Positions 1 through 7,400 of a stretch of 13,630 nucleotides of DNA are shown here, in pieces. The notes beneath the pieces are model-generated. The model was not told the DNA's origin, made no database searches, and was given only the letters and a program-made list of their open reading frames with translations. A program made the translations under genes and the position numbers. The DNA comes from Bacteroidota bacterium. Its GTDB lineage: Bacteria; Bacteroidota; Bacteroidia; Chitinophagales; Chitinophagaceae. The stretch covers positions 1 through 13,630 of the forward strand of contig JAEZIL010000064.1 of the NCBI GenBank assembly GCA_023436685.1, given 5' to 3'. The number at the start of each line of letters is the position of its first letter. Position 1 is the stretch's first letter.

Positions 1-222
1 AATAAACTGCTGAGTTGGGCACAAAAGAGTAACCGGTCTGTAAGCTTCGATACTATTGAAGAAAAAATAGATGGGGCGCGAAAGATATTTGTAATAGCGG
101 TAACTGTTGACGGTGAAGTACTGGCTACCGGCAATGGCTACAATAAAAAAGAAGCGGGCCAGCAAGCTGCTAAAGAAGCGCTGGCTGTATTGCCCCGGTT
201 AAAGGCTGATGAAGAAGAATGA
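1..222 (+). CDS. rnc: Ribonuclease III, C-terminal fragment (dsRNA-binding domain); 5' end outside the window
   Basis: The frame is open from base 1 to a TGA at 220-222 and gives 73 residues, so the gene enters from the left and only its end is visible. The visible part is a double-stranded RNA-binding domain: a beta-strand section (KIFVIAVTVDGEVLATGNG) followed by the typical KKEAGQQAAKEAL helix, in which the paired lysines and the A-x-x-x-A-A-x-x-A-L spacing match the RNA-contacting alpha-2 helix of the family. A short acidic tail (DEEE) ends it. In RNase III this domain follows the catalytic domain and positions dsRNA for cleavage during rRNA and mRNA processing in the cytoplasm. The catalytic domain lies outside the window, so rnc is inferred from the type of dsRBD and its place at a C-terminus; another dsRBD protein is possible but unlikely in bacteria. 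Its stop codon is separated by 3 nt from the stop of the convergent gene at 226-567. Confidence 0.85.
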   Translation, partial: NKLLSWAQKSNRSVSFDTIEEKIDGARKIFVIAVTVDGEVLATGNGYNKKEAGQQAAKEALAVLPRLKADEEE

Positions 223-225
223 TAT

Positions 226-567
226 TCAATCATCTTCGAGGTGCAGGCGGTGAAACAGCCTGTGCGCCATGGGTGCTAAGATAATGCCGATATTGGTAAT
301 AAATGCTACGCCGCTGAACAGGGCATAAGCTGACGCGAATAGCTTGCCGCCTGTAGACTTTATCTCAACTACAGGGCCCATACCGCTTAATATCATAGAT
401 GCATTGTGCAATGAATCGATCCAGGGTATCCCATCGGTATAGTGATAGCCGATAATGCCAATTGCCAGGCATATGGATAAGATGCCAAATGCAAACAGCA
501 AATTGCGCAGTATCCGTTTATAGAAGACATGCAAGGGTGCCAATCGCTGTGTTTTATGCTCGTACAT
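226..567 (-). CDS. Small two-helix membrane protein resembling a potassium-channel pore module without a selectivity filter
   Basis: This gene encodes 113 residues with an ATG start. A basic N-terminus (about residues 1-20) precedes a first hydrophobic helix (about 21-41, LLFAFGILSICLAIGIIGY). Next comes an amphipathic stretch with the look of a pore helix (48-60, PWIDSLHNASMIL), then SGMGPV (61-66). A second long helix (about 74-98) is introduced by STGGKLFASAYALFSG, and a His/Arg-rich end (HRLFHRLHLEDD) follows. This order (outer helix, pore helix, short turn, then T-x-G-K-L-F-x-x-x-Y-A-L-x-x-G at the inner helix) is that of two-TM potassium channels of the Ion_trans_2 type, but the TVGYG filter is replaced by SGMGP. 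Conduction of K+ is therefore not supported. The fold assignment is my inference from the pattern; it may simply be an uncharacterised inner-membrane protein. It is convergent with rnc, and the upstream neighbour ends in the hairpin at 592-633. Confidence 0.7.
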   Translation of the reverse strand: MYEHKTQRLAPLHVFYKRILRNLLFAFGILSICLAIGIIGYHYTDGIPWIDSLHNASMILSGMGPVVEIKSTGGKLFASAYALFSGVAFITNIGIILAPMAHRLFHRLHLEDD

Positions 568-588
568 TTCTTTGATTGATACCTACAA

Positions 589-617
589 GTTATAAAAAAC
601 AGGCCTACTGGCGTCAA
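589..617 (-). promoter_or_regulatory. Candidate promoter for the small membrane protein gene, overlapping the upstream terminator
   Basis: On the minus strand TTGACG (612-617), a 17-bp spacer and TATAAC (589-594) form a sigma-70-like pair. They lie at a suitable distance from the ATG at 567, giving a leader of roughly 15 nt. The TTGACG box, preceded by another T (TTTG, as in the Bacteroidota -33 box), sits almost wholly in the loop of the terminator hairpin. The downstream box is not a clean Bacteroidota TAnnTTTG, since the sequence there is TATAACTTG. Some start signal is needed because the hairpin should block read-through. Chance similarity cannot be excluded. Confidence 0.35.
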
Positions 618-633
618 AGCCAGTAAGCCTGTT
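592..633 (-). terminator. Rho-independent terminator after the M23-like gene
   Basis: Bases 598-612 and 619-633 are inverted repeats (15-bp stem, with one G-T wobble) around a 6-nt loop at 613-618. Read on the minus strand, the stem is followed by a run of six T (594-599, two of them in the stem). It starts 19 nt past the stop codon of the gene at 652-1698, so it should end that gene and any read-through from the paa genes. Confidence 0.85.
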
Positions 634-651
634 GCAGTATAGTGTAATAAT

Positions 652-1698
652 TTAGCTTTTTACTTTGCCGCCCATCATAGGTGTGTACGACTGTTTTTTC
701 TCAGTTTTTCCATCGGGCATTACAGATGTTACATTGCTGAAAATTGCTTTAGCGCCTGTAGCGGGTTGTGTGCCATCTGTGTTTTGTATATTGAAGTAAA
801 GGGAAGGTTGTTTGCTGGCGCCTGAGTTACCACATTGTGCCAGTGTTGCACCTTTCTTTATTTTATCACCTTCTTTTATTTTGATAGAACCATCTTTCAG
901 GTGGCCAAGCACTATGTATTCTGATTTGTCGGTTTTCAATATCACCGTGTTGCCGCCGGCGAACATAGTGTTTACCGAACCGGGATCATTGTCGTTGATA
1001 TTATCAATGATTCGTACCACAGTTGCATCGCACGGTGCTAAAACAGGTTGGCCGAAGGCATAATAGTCTTCATTTTGTGCGCCATTGGTTTTAAATGTTT
1101 TTTTCTGTGCATCTTGCATTGCAAATGTTACCGCGCCCCGGTTTTCGAACGAATTGCTATTTCTGTTATTAGGATCGGCAATACCTCCTGAAAGAACATA
1201 CCACTCGCCCGTAAACGGCAGCGATAAGGTAGTAGTATTACGCTCTAGAATTGCAATGTCGTGTTCGGGTTTATAAGGGGAGAAATTCAACAGGCTCAGC
1301 CTGCCGTTGTCATCCATCCCCAGCTTCATGAGCATTTTCTTATTCTTATCGAATGTGACCTCATATCTTGCTATGCTACCACTTAGGTTTAAGAACCTGA
1401 ACTCGCGCATTTCGCCATTTTCTTTTTTAAAATCCTTTATATATTCTGCAAAAGTATTGCCGGGATAAAGCATGCGCATACTTTCAGATGTATTGCCCAT
1501 TATCATGTTAGGGTCGGCATTTATAGCGTTTTTCACCTGCTCTGCGCCTGTCATATACATATCGGGCTCGCGTACGGGTGGCAATTGCATTTCCTCAAGC
1601 GATAAGGGAGGTGGCGCAGGTATATCTCTTGCTTTTTCGGGTTGTGCAATTGCAGTAGTAGATAAATCGATAAGTAGTAATGAGAAAATGTTTTTCAT
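652..1698 (-). CDS. Secreted M23/LytM-like protein with degenerate active site and an N-terminal DUF3887/NTF2-like domain
   Basis: This gene encodes 348 residues, starting at an ATG. The N-terminus (MKNIFSLLLIDLSTTAIA, then Q) looks like a short signal peptide with an AIA cleavage site, so export is likely. Residues about 68-142 (YPGNTFAEYIKDF ... GSIARYEVTFDKNKKMLMKLGMDD) resemble the NTF2-like DUF3887 domain. Residues about 165-330 follow the M23 (lysostaphin/LytM) pattern: NEDYYAFGQPVLAPCDATVV, GGNTVIL, LGHLKDGSIKIKEGDKIKKG, CGNSG. Active M23 enzymes need a His, an Asp and an HxH to bind zinc. Here the HxH site reads SLY (299-301), the usual YAYD reads FAMQ (192-195), and no His stands near the first ligand site; only H266 remains. 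It is therefore probably not a peptidase, but a binding or regulatory LytM protein, as known for EnvC and NlpD. It starts 36 nt after paaD and may be co-transcribed with it. The partner is unknown. Confidence 0.82.
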   Translation of the reverse strand: MKNIFSLLLIDLSTTAIAQPEKARDIPAPPPLSLEEMQLPPVREPDMYMTGAEQVKNAINADPNMIMGNTSESMRMLYPGNTFAEYIKDFKKENGEMREFRFLNLSGSIARYEVTFDKNKKMLMKLGMDDNGRLSLLNFSPYKPEHDIAILERNTTTLSLPFTGEWYVLSGGIADPNNRNSNSFENRGAVTFAMQDAQKKTFKTNGAQNEDYYAFGQPVLAPCDATVVRIIDNINDNDPGSVNTMFAGGNTVILKTDKSEYIVLGHLKDGSIKIKEGDKIKKGATLAQCGNSGASKQPSLYFNIQNTDGTQPATGAKAIFSNVTSVMPDGKTEKKQSYTPMMGGKVKS

Positions 1699-1734
1699 AA
1701 AAATTTATGCGTGAAGTCAACAATATAGAACAAA

Positions 1735-2238
1735 TTAGTGGCATTTAAAATGCTCGAAAGGCTCTTTACAGTCAAGGCATTTATACAATGATTTACAGGA
1801 TGTAGGCCCGAATTGGCTTACCAATTCGGTGCTATTGGAATGGCAACGTGGGCAGCAAACTTCATCTTCTTCAAATAGCCCCAATGGGTTGATGGCTTTT
1901 CGCTTAGGTGGTGCTATGCCATAGGCTTCCAGTTTTTGTTTGCCGGTTTCGGTTATCCAATCGGTAGTCCAGGCAGGGCTAAGCTGTTGCTGAATGTTAA
2001 GGTGCCTGATGCCACGGCTAATGAGGGCCATGCGTATATTCATTGCAATAGCATCCATAGCAGGGCAACCGCTATAGGTAGGTGTTATGTAAATGGTTAC
2101 TGAAGGTTCGCCATTGTTATATTCAACTTGTACGTTGCGTACTATGCCAAGGTCAAGTATAGTAAGCACGGGCACTTCAGGATCGGTAACTGAGGCCAGC
2201 CAATCATAAACCTGATCTTTAGTAACAACAGAAGGCAT
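1735..2238 (-). CDS. paaD: PaaD, phenylacetyl-CoA epoxidase maturation protein (DUF59/MIP18 family)
   Basis: I take the ATG at 2238 as the start (167 residues); a TTG two codons upstream (2244) is the alternative. Residues 1-80 are a DUF59/MIP18 domain with the signatures DPEVPVLTILDLGIVR and TPTYSGCPAMDAI, the latter with the conserved Cys58. A PaaD-type middle follows (SPAWTTDWITETGKQKLEAYGIAPP). The C-terminal 40 residues hold a Cys-rich, zinc-ribbon-like module with CPRC (129-132) and CLDC (154-157) plus C128, C148 and C166. PaaD is needed for epoxidase activity in vivo and, from its relation to Fe-S assembly factors, probably helps insert the cluster of the reductase PaaE; that role is family knowledge, not visible here. 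It is the last gene of the paaABCD run, 79 nt after paaC, a wider gap than between the other paa genes. PaaE does not follow. Confidence 0.95.
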   Translation of the reverse strand: MPSVVTKDQVYDWLASVTDPEVPVLTILDLGIVRNVQVEYNNGEPSVTIYITPTYSGCPAMDAIAMNIRMALISRGIRHLNIQQQLSPAWTTDWITETGKQKLEAYGIAPPKRKAINPLGLFEEDEVCCPRCHSNSTELVSQFGPTSCKSLYKCLDCKEPFEHFKCH

Positions 2239-2317
2239 AGCCAAATTTACTAAGAGTTTAGGCTGATAAATAGTTAAAAAATGATGTAGAACCTCCCGCA
2301 GCTAATGAAGCGGTATA

Positions 2318-3145
2318 TTACCACTCCATATTGGGATAAGCACGTTGCATAAACTGCATTTCGGCTAGTATATACCCGAGGTGTTCAGTATGCCTTCCCT
2401 CCTTGCCGCCTTCCTGCATCCATTTGGAGCCCGGAAGTGTAAGCCCTGCTTCTGCTAAGACAGTATTAACCCTTGCGTGCCATAAGTGGCTAATGTTGCT
2501 GAGGTCTACACCAACATTTTGCCCGGCCATAGCTTTGTCAATAGCGTTCATGGTCAATAGCTCGCCTGTGTATGCCCAACGTTCATTTATAGCTTCCTGC
2601 ATGCGTTTACTGCTTTCTTCCGTACCATCGCCAAGGCGTATTACCCATTCGCTGCTCCAGCGTATATGATAGCTTACTTCTTTCAATGATTTTTCGGCAA
2701 TGGCAGCAAGCGTTTCATCGATACTTTTTTGCAGTTCGGTATAAAAGTAAAAGCTGAAACTATCGTAAAAGAAAGAGCGCGCTATGGTATAGGCCCAATC
2801 TTTGTTAGGTTGTTCCACTAATAACGCGTTACGGAAGTCCCATCCATCGCGTAGATAGGCCAAATCGTCTTCGTCAATAGTATTGCCAGCAGCTATGTTT
2901 TGCTGCAATACGGGCGAGCTGAAGAGGTTCTCTTTCTCCTGCCGGGGTAACTGGTTAAATAATGCTGCTGCATATTGATACAGGCTACGGGCTTGCCCCA
3001 GATGATCGAGTGAGGTATTGGTTATAGCGATATCCTGCTCAAGGATAGGGCCGTGGCCGCACCATTCACTAATACGGTGGCCAAGTATCAAAGCATTATC
3101 TGCTATTTGAAGTGTATATAAAAGTTTGTCGGTTGACTGGCTCAT
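2318..3145 (-). CDS. paaC: 1,2-phenylacetyl-CoA epoxidase, structural subunit PaaC
   Basis: This gene encodes 275 residues, starting at an ATG and close to the normal length for PaaC. It is an all-helical ferritin-like protein. Recognisable family blocks are LGHRISEWCGHGPILEQDIA (21-40), SLDHLGQARSLYQYAA (45-60), EVSYHIRWSSEWVIRLGDGT (156-175) and the C-terminal EGRHTEHLGYILAEMQFMQR (249-268) with the terminal PNMEW. PaaC is a paralogue of the catalytic subunit PaaA that does not bind the di-iron centre; it pairs with PaaA to form the stable core of the multicomponent oxygenase. The complex turns phenylacetyl-CoA into the ring-1,2-epoxide in the cytoplasm, the first dearomatising step of aerobic phenylacetate breakdown. 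It lies 30 nt downstream of paaB in the same transcription unit. I see no truncation or frameshift. Confidence 0.96.
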   Translation of the reverse strand: MSQSTDKLLYTLQIADNALILGHRISEWCGHGPILEQDIAITNTSLDHLGQARSLYQYAAALFNQLPRQEKENLFSSPVLQQNIAAGNTIDEDDLAYLRDGWDFRNALLVEQPNKDWAYTIARSFFYDSFSFYFYTELQKSIDETLAAIAEKSLKEVSYHIRWSSEWVIRLGDGTEESSKRMQEAINERWAYTGELLTMNAIDKAMAGQNVGVDLSNISHLWHARVNTVLAEAGLTLPGSKWMQEGGKEGRHTEHLGYILAEMQFMQRAYPNMEW

Positions 3146-3175
3146 TGTGCGTAGAACGATAGTTTATTGACCCGA

Positions 3176-3463
3176 CTACATATGTTTGAGTTCGTCGGGC
3201 AAATTGTAAAATGTAGGGTGGCGATATACTTTATCATTAGCAGGGTCGTACAATGATTCTGATTCAGAAGGATCTGAAGCATGTATATATTTGCTTTCCA
3301 CTACCCATATACTCACACCTTCAAGCCGGCGTGTATAAACGTCCCTGGCGTTTTCTATTGCCATCTGTGCATCTGCTGCATGCAGGCTGCCTGCATGTTT
3401 ATGGTCCAGGCCTGCTTTACTTCTTATGAAGACCTCCCAGAGAGGCCATTCTTTATTTGTCAT
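3176..3463 (-). CDS. paaB: 1,2-phenylacetyl-CoA epoxidase subunit PaaB
   Basis: This is a complete small protein of 95 residues with an ATG start and a TAG stop. Nearly the whole sequence matches the PaaB pattern: PLWEVFIRSKAGLDHKHAGS, SLHAADAQMAIENARDVYTR, and RLEGVSIWVVESKYI, followed by a Tyr/His-rich tail (YRHPTFYNLPDEL). PaaB joins PaaA and PaaC in the epoxidase; it is thought to link the PaaAC units and to be needed for electron transfer from the reductase PaaE, which is family knowledge. The gene lies 25 nt after paaA and 30 nt before paaC, the spacing of a single operon. There is nothing odd in its length or composition. Confidence 0.96.
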   Translation of the reverse strand: MTNKEWPLWEVFIRSKAGLDHKHAGSLHAADAQMAIENARDVYTRRLEGVSIWVVESKYIHASDPSESESLYDPANDKVYRHPTFYNLPDELKHM

Positions 3464-3488
3464 TGTAATTAGTTGTGTATGTAGCGTT

Positions 3489-4427
3489 TTAGGCTGCTTT
3501 TATTACATTGCGTTCTTTACGTTTCCGGGCATGTGCCAATGCTGCTTCACGTACCCAGGCACCTTCTTCCCAAGCCTTTTTACGGGTTTCAAGGCGCTCT
3601 TTATTGCAAGGGCCATTGCCTTTTACAACGTTCCAGAATTCGTCCCAGTTGATAGTTCCAAAATCGTAATGACCGCGTTCTTCGTTCCATTTTAAATCAG
3701 GATCGGGGATAGTAAGGCCTAATATCCTGGCTTGTTCAACTGTTACATCAATAAATTTCTGCCGCAATTCATCGTTAGTAAAGCGCTTTATACGGTAGCG
3801 CATACTTTGCTCTGTATTGGGGCTGGCATCATCAGTTGGGCCAAACATCATGATAGATGGCCACCACCACCGGTTGAGTGCATCCTGGGCCATTTTCTTT
3901 TGTACTGGTGTACCATTGGCAAGGGTAAGCATTATTTCAAACCCCTGGCGCTGGTGGAAGCTTTCTTCTTTACATACACGCACCATTGCCCGTGCATATG
4001 GGCCGTAAGATGTACGGCACAAAGGCACCTGGTTCATAATAGCGGCACCATCAACCAACCATCCAATCGCGCCCATATCGGCCCAGGAAATAGTTGGGTA
4101 GTTAAATATAGAAGAGTATTTGGCCTTACCTGAATGCAGTTGTTCCAGCATTTCATCCCGGCTGATGCCAAGTGTTTCGGCTGCACTGTATAAGTAAAGG
4201 CCATGGCCGCCTTCATCTTGTACTTTGGCCAGTAAAACGGCTTTCCGGCGCAAACTTGGGGCACGTGTTATCCAGTTTCCTTCGGGCAGCATTCCTACTA
4301 TTTCGCTATGCGCATGCTGCGATATTTGCCTAATGAGCGTTTTACGGTACTCATCGGGCATCCAGTCGCGCGGCTCAATAGTCAGCTCCTGATCCAATTT
4401 ATCTTCAAAATGCTGTTCAACAGTCAT
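3489..4427 (-). CDS. paaA: 1,2-phenylacetyl-CoA epoxidase, catalytic di-iron subunit PaaA
   Basis: This gene encodes 312 residues, starting at an ATG. It is a ferritin-like oxygenase that uses O2 and electrons delivered by PaaE to epoxidise the aromatic ring of phenylacetyl-CoA. Visible metal-site motifs are E42 in [16 protein letters not shown], the ExxH pair E72/H75 in [15 protein letters not shown]126 in [13 protein letters not shown], and a second ExxH pair E155/H158 in [13 protein letters not shown]; all appear intact, so the enzyme should be active. Exact ligand roles are assigned by pattern, not by structure. The downstream blocks [30 protein letters not shown] and [20 protein letters not shown] are also typical of PaaA. 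It is the first gene of the paaABCD run. A TATATTTG element lies 24-31 nt before the ATG, which suggests its own promoter rather than read-through from sprA, whose stop is 68 nt away. Confidence 0.97.
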   Translation of the reverse strand: MTVEQHFEDKLDQELTIEPRDWMPDEYRKTLIRQISQHAHSEIVGMLPEGNWITRAPSLRRKAVLLAKVQDEGGHGLYLYSAAETLGISRDEMLEQLHSGKAKYSSIFNYPTISWADMGAIGWLVDGAAIMNQVPLCRTSYGPYARAMVRVCKEESFHQRQGFEIMLTLANGTPVQKKMAQDALNRWWWPSIMMFGPTDDASPNTEQSMRYRIKRFTNDELRQKFIDVTVEQARILGLTIPDPDLKWNEERGHYDFGTINWDEFWNVVKGNGPCNKERLETRKKAWEEGAWVREAALAHARKRKERNVIKAA

Positions 4428-4450
4428 TGCCGTAGTATTTTTTGAATGTA

Positions 4451-4458
4451 CAAATATA
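4451..4458 (-). promoter_or_regulatory. Candidate Bacteroidota -7 promoter element for the paa operon
   Basis: Read on the minus strand these bases are TATATTTG, an exact match to the TAnnTTTG -7 box used by the primary sigma factor of Bacteroidota. They lie in the 68-bp gap between the sprA stop and the paaA start, at a distance giving a short leader of about 15-20 nt. The TTTG upstream (at 4471-4474) is only 12 bp away, too close for the usual -33 box (about 19-21 bp), so only the -7 part is well supported. No repressor operator is evident. Confidence 0.5.
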
Positions 4459-4495
4459 CAATTTATCGGGCAAAGGGGTTGTAAGCAGCTTGTTA

Positions 4496-7400
4496 TTACT
4501 GTGCAAAAATGAAGCGTAAAGTTACGCCCCCTCTTGTGGTAGTAATAGGGTAAGAGTTGGTAGTGTAGGGGATACTTTGACGCCTGTCGTAAAAGAAACG
4601 TAAGGTTAGTTTATCGTTTATGATATAATCAACAGACGGCGAGATGGTTACTACTTTTTGCCCACGTGTTACTACTTCAATGTTCTGTGCCAGGTAATTA
4701 TTGCTGGTTTTATCATCTCGCAGGCCAATATCCAGTTTAACATTCAGGTCATTATCCAGCTTTTTAACACCAAATACAGTAAAAGGTAATACGAGGCCCC
4801 GTATTCTGTAGCCCAAGCCAAATACGTATTCTGTACTACGTGTTTCGCTTACCTGGAAGTCGACCATGCTTAAGCTGGCTGTACGGGTTTTGCGGAAATC
4901 GAAACGACCTGTAAGATTGTTTTTAAATGCTGCGTCTACACCAAACAGCGGATTCAGCTGTTCAGAGAATGTTACGTTGGGCACCTGGTAGAAAGGTACA
5001 AAGTTGCCTGAGTTAGAATCGAGAAACGATGGGAAGCCCAGATCAAAAATGTCCTGATAGAATAAGCTGGATACAAAACTATTCATCGATAGCGTACCTG
5101 TATAGGTATGGTTAATAACCAGATTATTGAAGATAGGCCTGAAGAACGACAGCTTGGCCAGCCCATTGTAGCTTAACCGCCAGTTAGGCATTGGCTTATA
5201 ATTTTTGAACGGGTTGCTACGGATAGTTGAATTGTTGTACTCAACTAACCCCACATCGTTAATGCTTTTACCTGTATATGCAGCAACGAATGAAGGTACC
5301 AGCACATCTTGCGAATATCTTGAATAGCCTTTTTTATATTCAGGGTCATTAGGATCGGGTACTGAGTTGGAGTATGGGTTATTACGGCTGAGGCGTTCAG
5401 ATACCCGGGTACGATAACCAATAAATTCATTGTAGGTGCTTGCACCCGCTGCGGCCGAGCCAAACAATGTTTTGAAGCCAATATAGCTAATGTTGAAGGA
5501 GCCGGTTTCATAAGGATTGTTGTGTGTAAAAACGCCGGTACGGGCTATTGACGTATCCTTAAATAATTCGTTATGATTTTTGCTAAAAGACTTTGTAAGT
5601 GTAAAATCTACACGAAAATCCTGGAAGGGCTCAATTGTAGCCGTAGCATTGATGTTTTGAGAATATTGCTGCTGGAACTGTGCGTTAAATAAAGTATCGG
5701 TGCTAAGCCTGCCCTGAGCTGCTTGCGTTTCAAGCCAGGCCCTATCGGGCTGGTAACCATACACAAAGTCGAAACCAGGTGCCCCCGACAGGTTATTGAC
5801 ACCCATGAAGCGTGTACTATCCATAAAACCAGGCAATACAGTTCCTGAGTTTTCCGTATAGCTCAGGGTGCTACGTTTTAACATTGTAATGAGCCGGCCT
5901 CCCATACGTTCCACCGGTGTTACTACAGGTGTGGTAGCACGCTTCTTGGCGCGGGCTGCTTTGCGGTCTTTTTTACGCTTTTCTTTTTCGGCTTTTTTCT
6001 TAGCTGCTTCCTGTATCTTCTGCACTTTATGCAGAGAATCCAATTGTTTATCGGTTAGGCTAGCTGTGCTGGAAGCTATATCCTTTTTAGCGGTATCGTT
6101 TTTGGGCGATGCGTTGGGCACATCAGCTTTCTTATCGGTATTCCTGTTGCTGCGAAGGTCTTTAATATTCTTCTTGTCGTTGTCGGGGGCAAAGTCGTTA
6201 GCGCCTCCTGATTTAGAATTTAAAACACTGCCTTTATTAGCTTGCTTAGGTTGAGGCCTCGCGGGTTGGTTAACAGCACGTAACCAACGTTGCTTGTTAT
6301 ATAGTTGTGCAAAGTTAAGCTCGGCATTTACCTGTTTAGTATTTGTATTGCCAATGGTGTTGCCTAATGAGCGGGCCAGCTGCGAGGCTGCTGTCCAGCT
6401 ATAGTTAGAGCCATAACTTACGCGAAGGCTTGTCCAATCTGTAATTGGCAGTTTTTGCAGCGGTAGTGTATAAGTAGCATTGAATGCCTGTGTATAAAAA
6501 GTATTGCGGCCAAAGCTTGATATTTTTTCCCAAAGGCTATCTTTTTTGGCCTGGTTATCGATACGTCCATACGGCTCGTCAATACGCGAGTTGTTGGTTG
6601 CTGTATAATCGAACGACAGCGACTTGGTAAGTTCCCAACGTAGGGTGTATAAACGTTGCCAGGTAAAATTTTTGAAGAAAGTAGAAGGAATATCAAATGG
6701 ATCGGCAGTTATATTGCGCACCTTAGTTTCATTCACCGTACGGTTCAGATCGGTACGGAAAGTGAAGTTGGCGGGCAATGGATTAAAGTTGAAATCCTTA
6801 ATCAGTGATAGCCATTTGGATTTGGAACGGATGGCTCTTTTAAAAGGTTCAACAGGCTTCGATTTGATAGCATAAGTATAGCCCAGGCCCAGCTTTTGAT
6901 TTTCTATCTCATCTTTTTCAACCAACGGGTTGCGTTTAAATTGTTTGTTATATGCATAGTTAAGATCGAAGTTCTTAACACTCCACGGCATTACAGTTTC
7001 TTTCTGCTTTTCAGGATTGCCCAGTACACGCACATTGCTGGCATTAACACTTGTAATAGACGTATAGTCCTGTGCTACTTTACGTATTGAGTCGCGATGT
7101 TTGGAATCGCGTGCGTCACTTAATTTGTCTTTATATTTTACATCAAGGTCATAGGGGTCGTATTGAGGGTTGCTGACATTTTCAGAGTAGCCCAGGAAAA
7201 TAGGCAATTGTACACCCCAACTCTTTGGCATCAGTTTACCTACATTAATGTTGGTAGAGGCATTGTACTGGTAGAAATTATCGCGATAGCGCTGATTCAG
7301 CTTCTGGTCGATATTGCCATAACCTTCGGTATGCATACTACCACTTAAATTCACACTGCCCAGGTCTGCAAGCTGTACGGTTACTTTACCAGCTGCTGCG

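Noticed and set aside
241..265. Possible rnc terminator hairpin (241-248 with 258-265)
   Set aside because: The stem is only 8 bp with two wobble pairs, has a 9-nt loop and no following T-run; it lies inside the coding region of the convergent gene.
812..1063. Plus-strand open frame of 83 codons opposite the M23-like gene
   Set aside because: The minus-strand frame shows a clear protein family pattern; the plus-strand frame shows none.
2245..2317. Possible attenuator in the 73-nt gap between paaC and paaD
   Set aside because: Only a 4-bp CCGC/GCGG pairing with poor inner pairing was seen, and no strong T-run follows it.
3732..4133. Plus-strand open frame of 133 codons
   Set aside because: It is the shadow of paaA, rich in Cys, His and Trp as expected from a reversed conserved gene, with no domain.
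5868..6254. Plus-strand open frame of 128 codons with membrane-like Leu/Phe-rich sequence
   Set aside because: It is antisense to the lysine-rich part of sprA; AAA/AAG codons read backwards give Phe and Leu, which mimics membrane helices. No start signals, and sprA itself is clearly coding.
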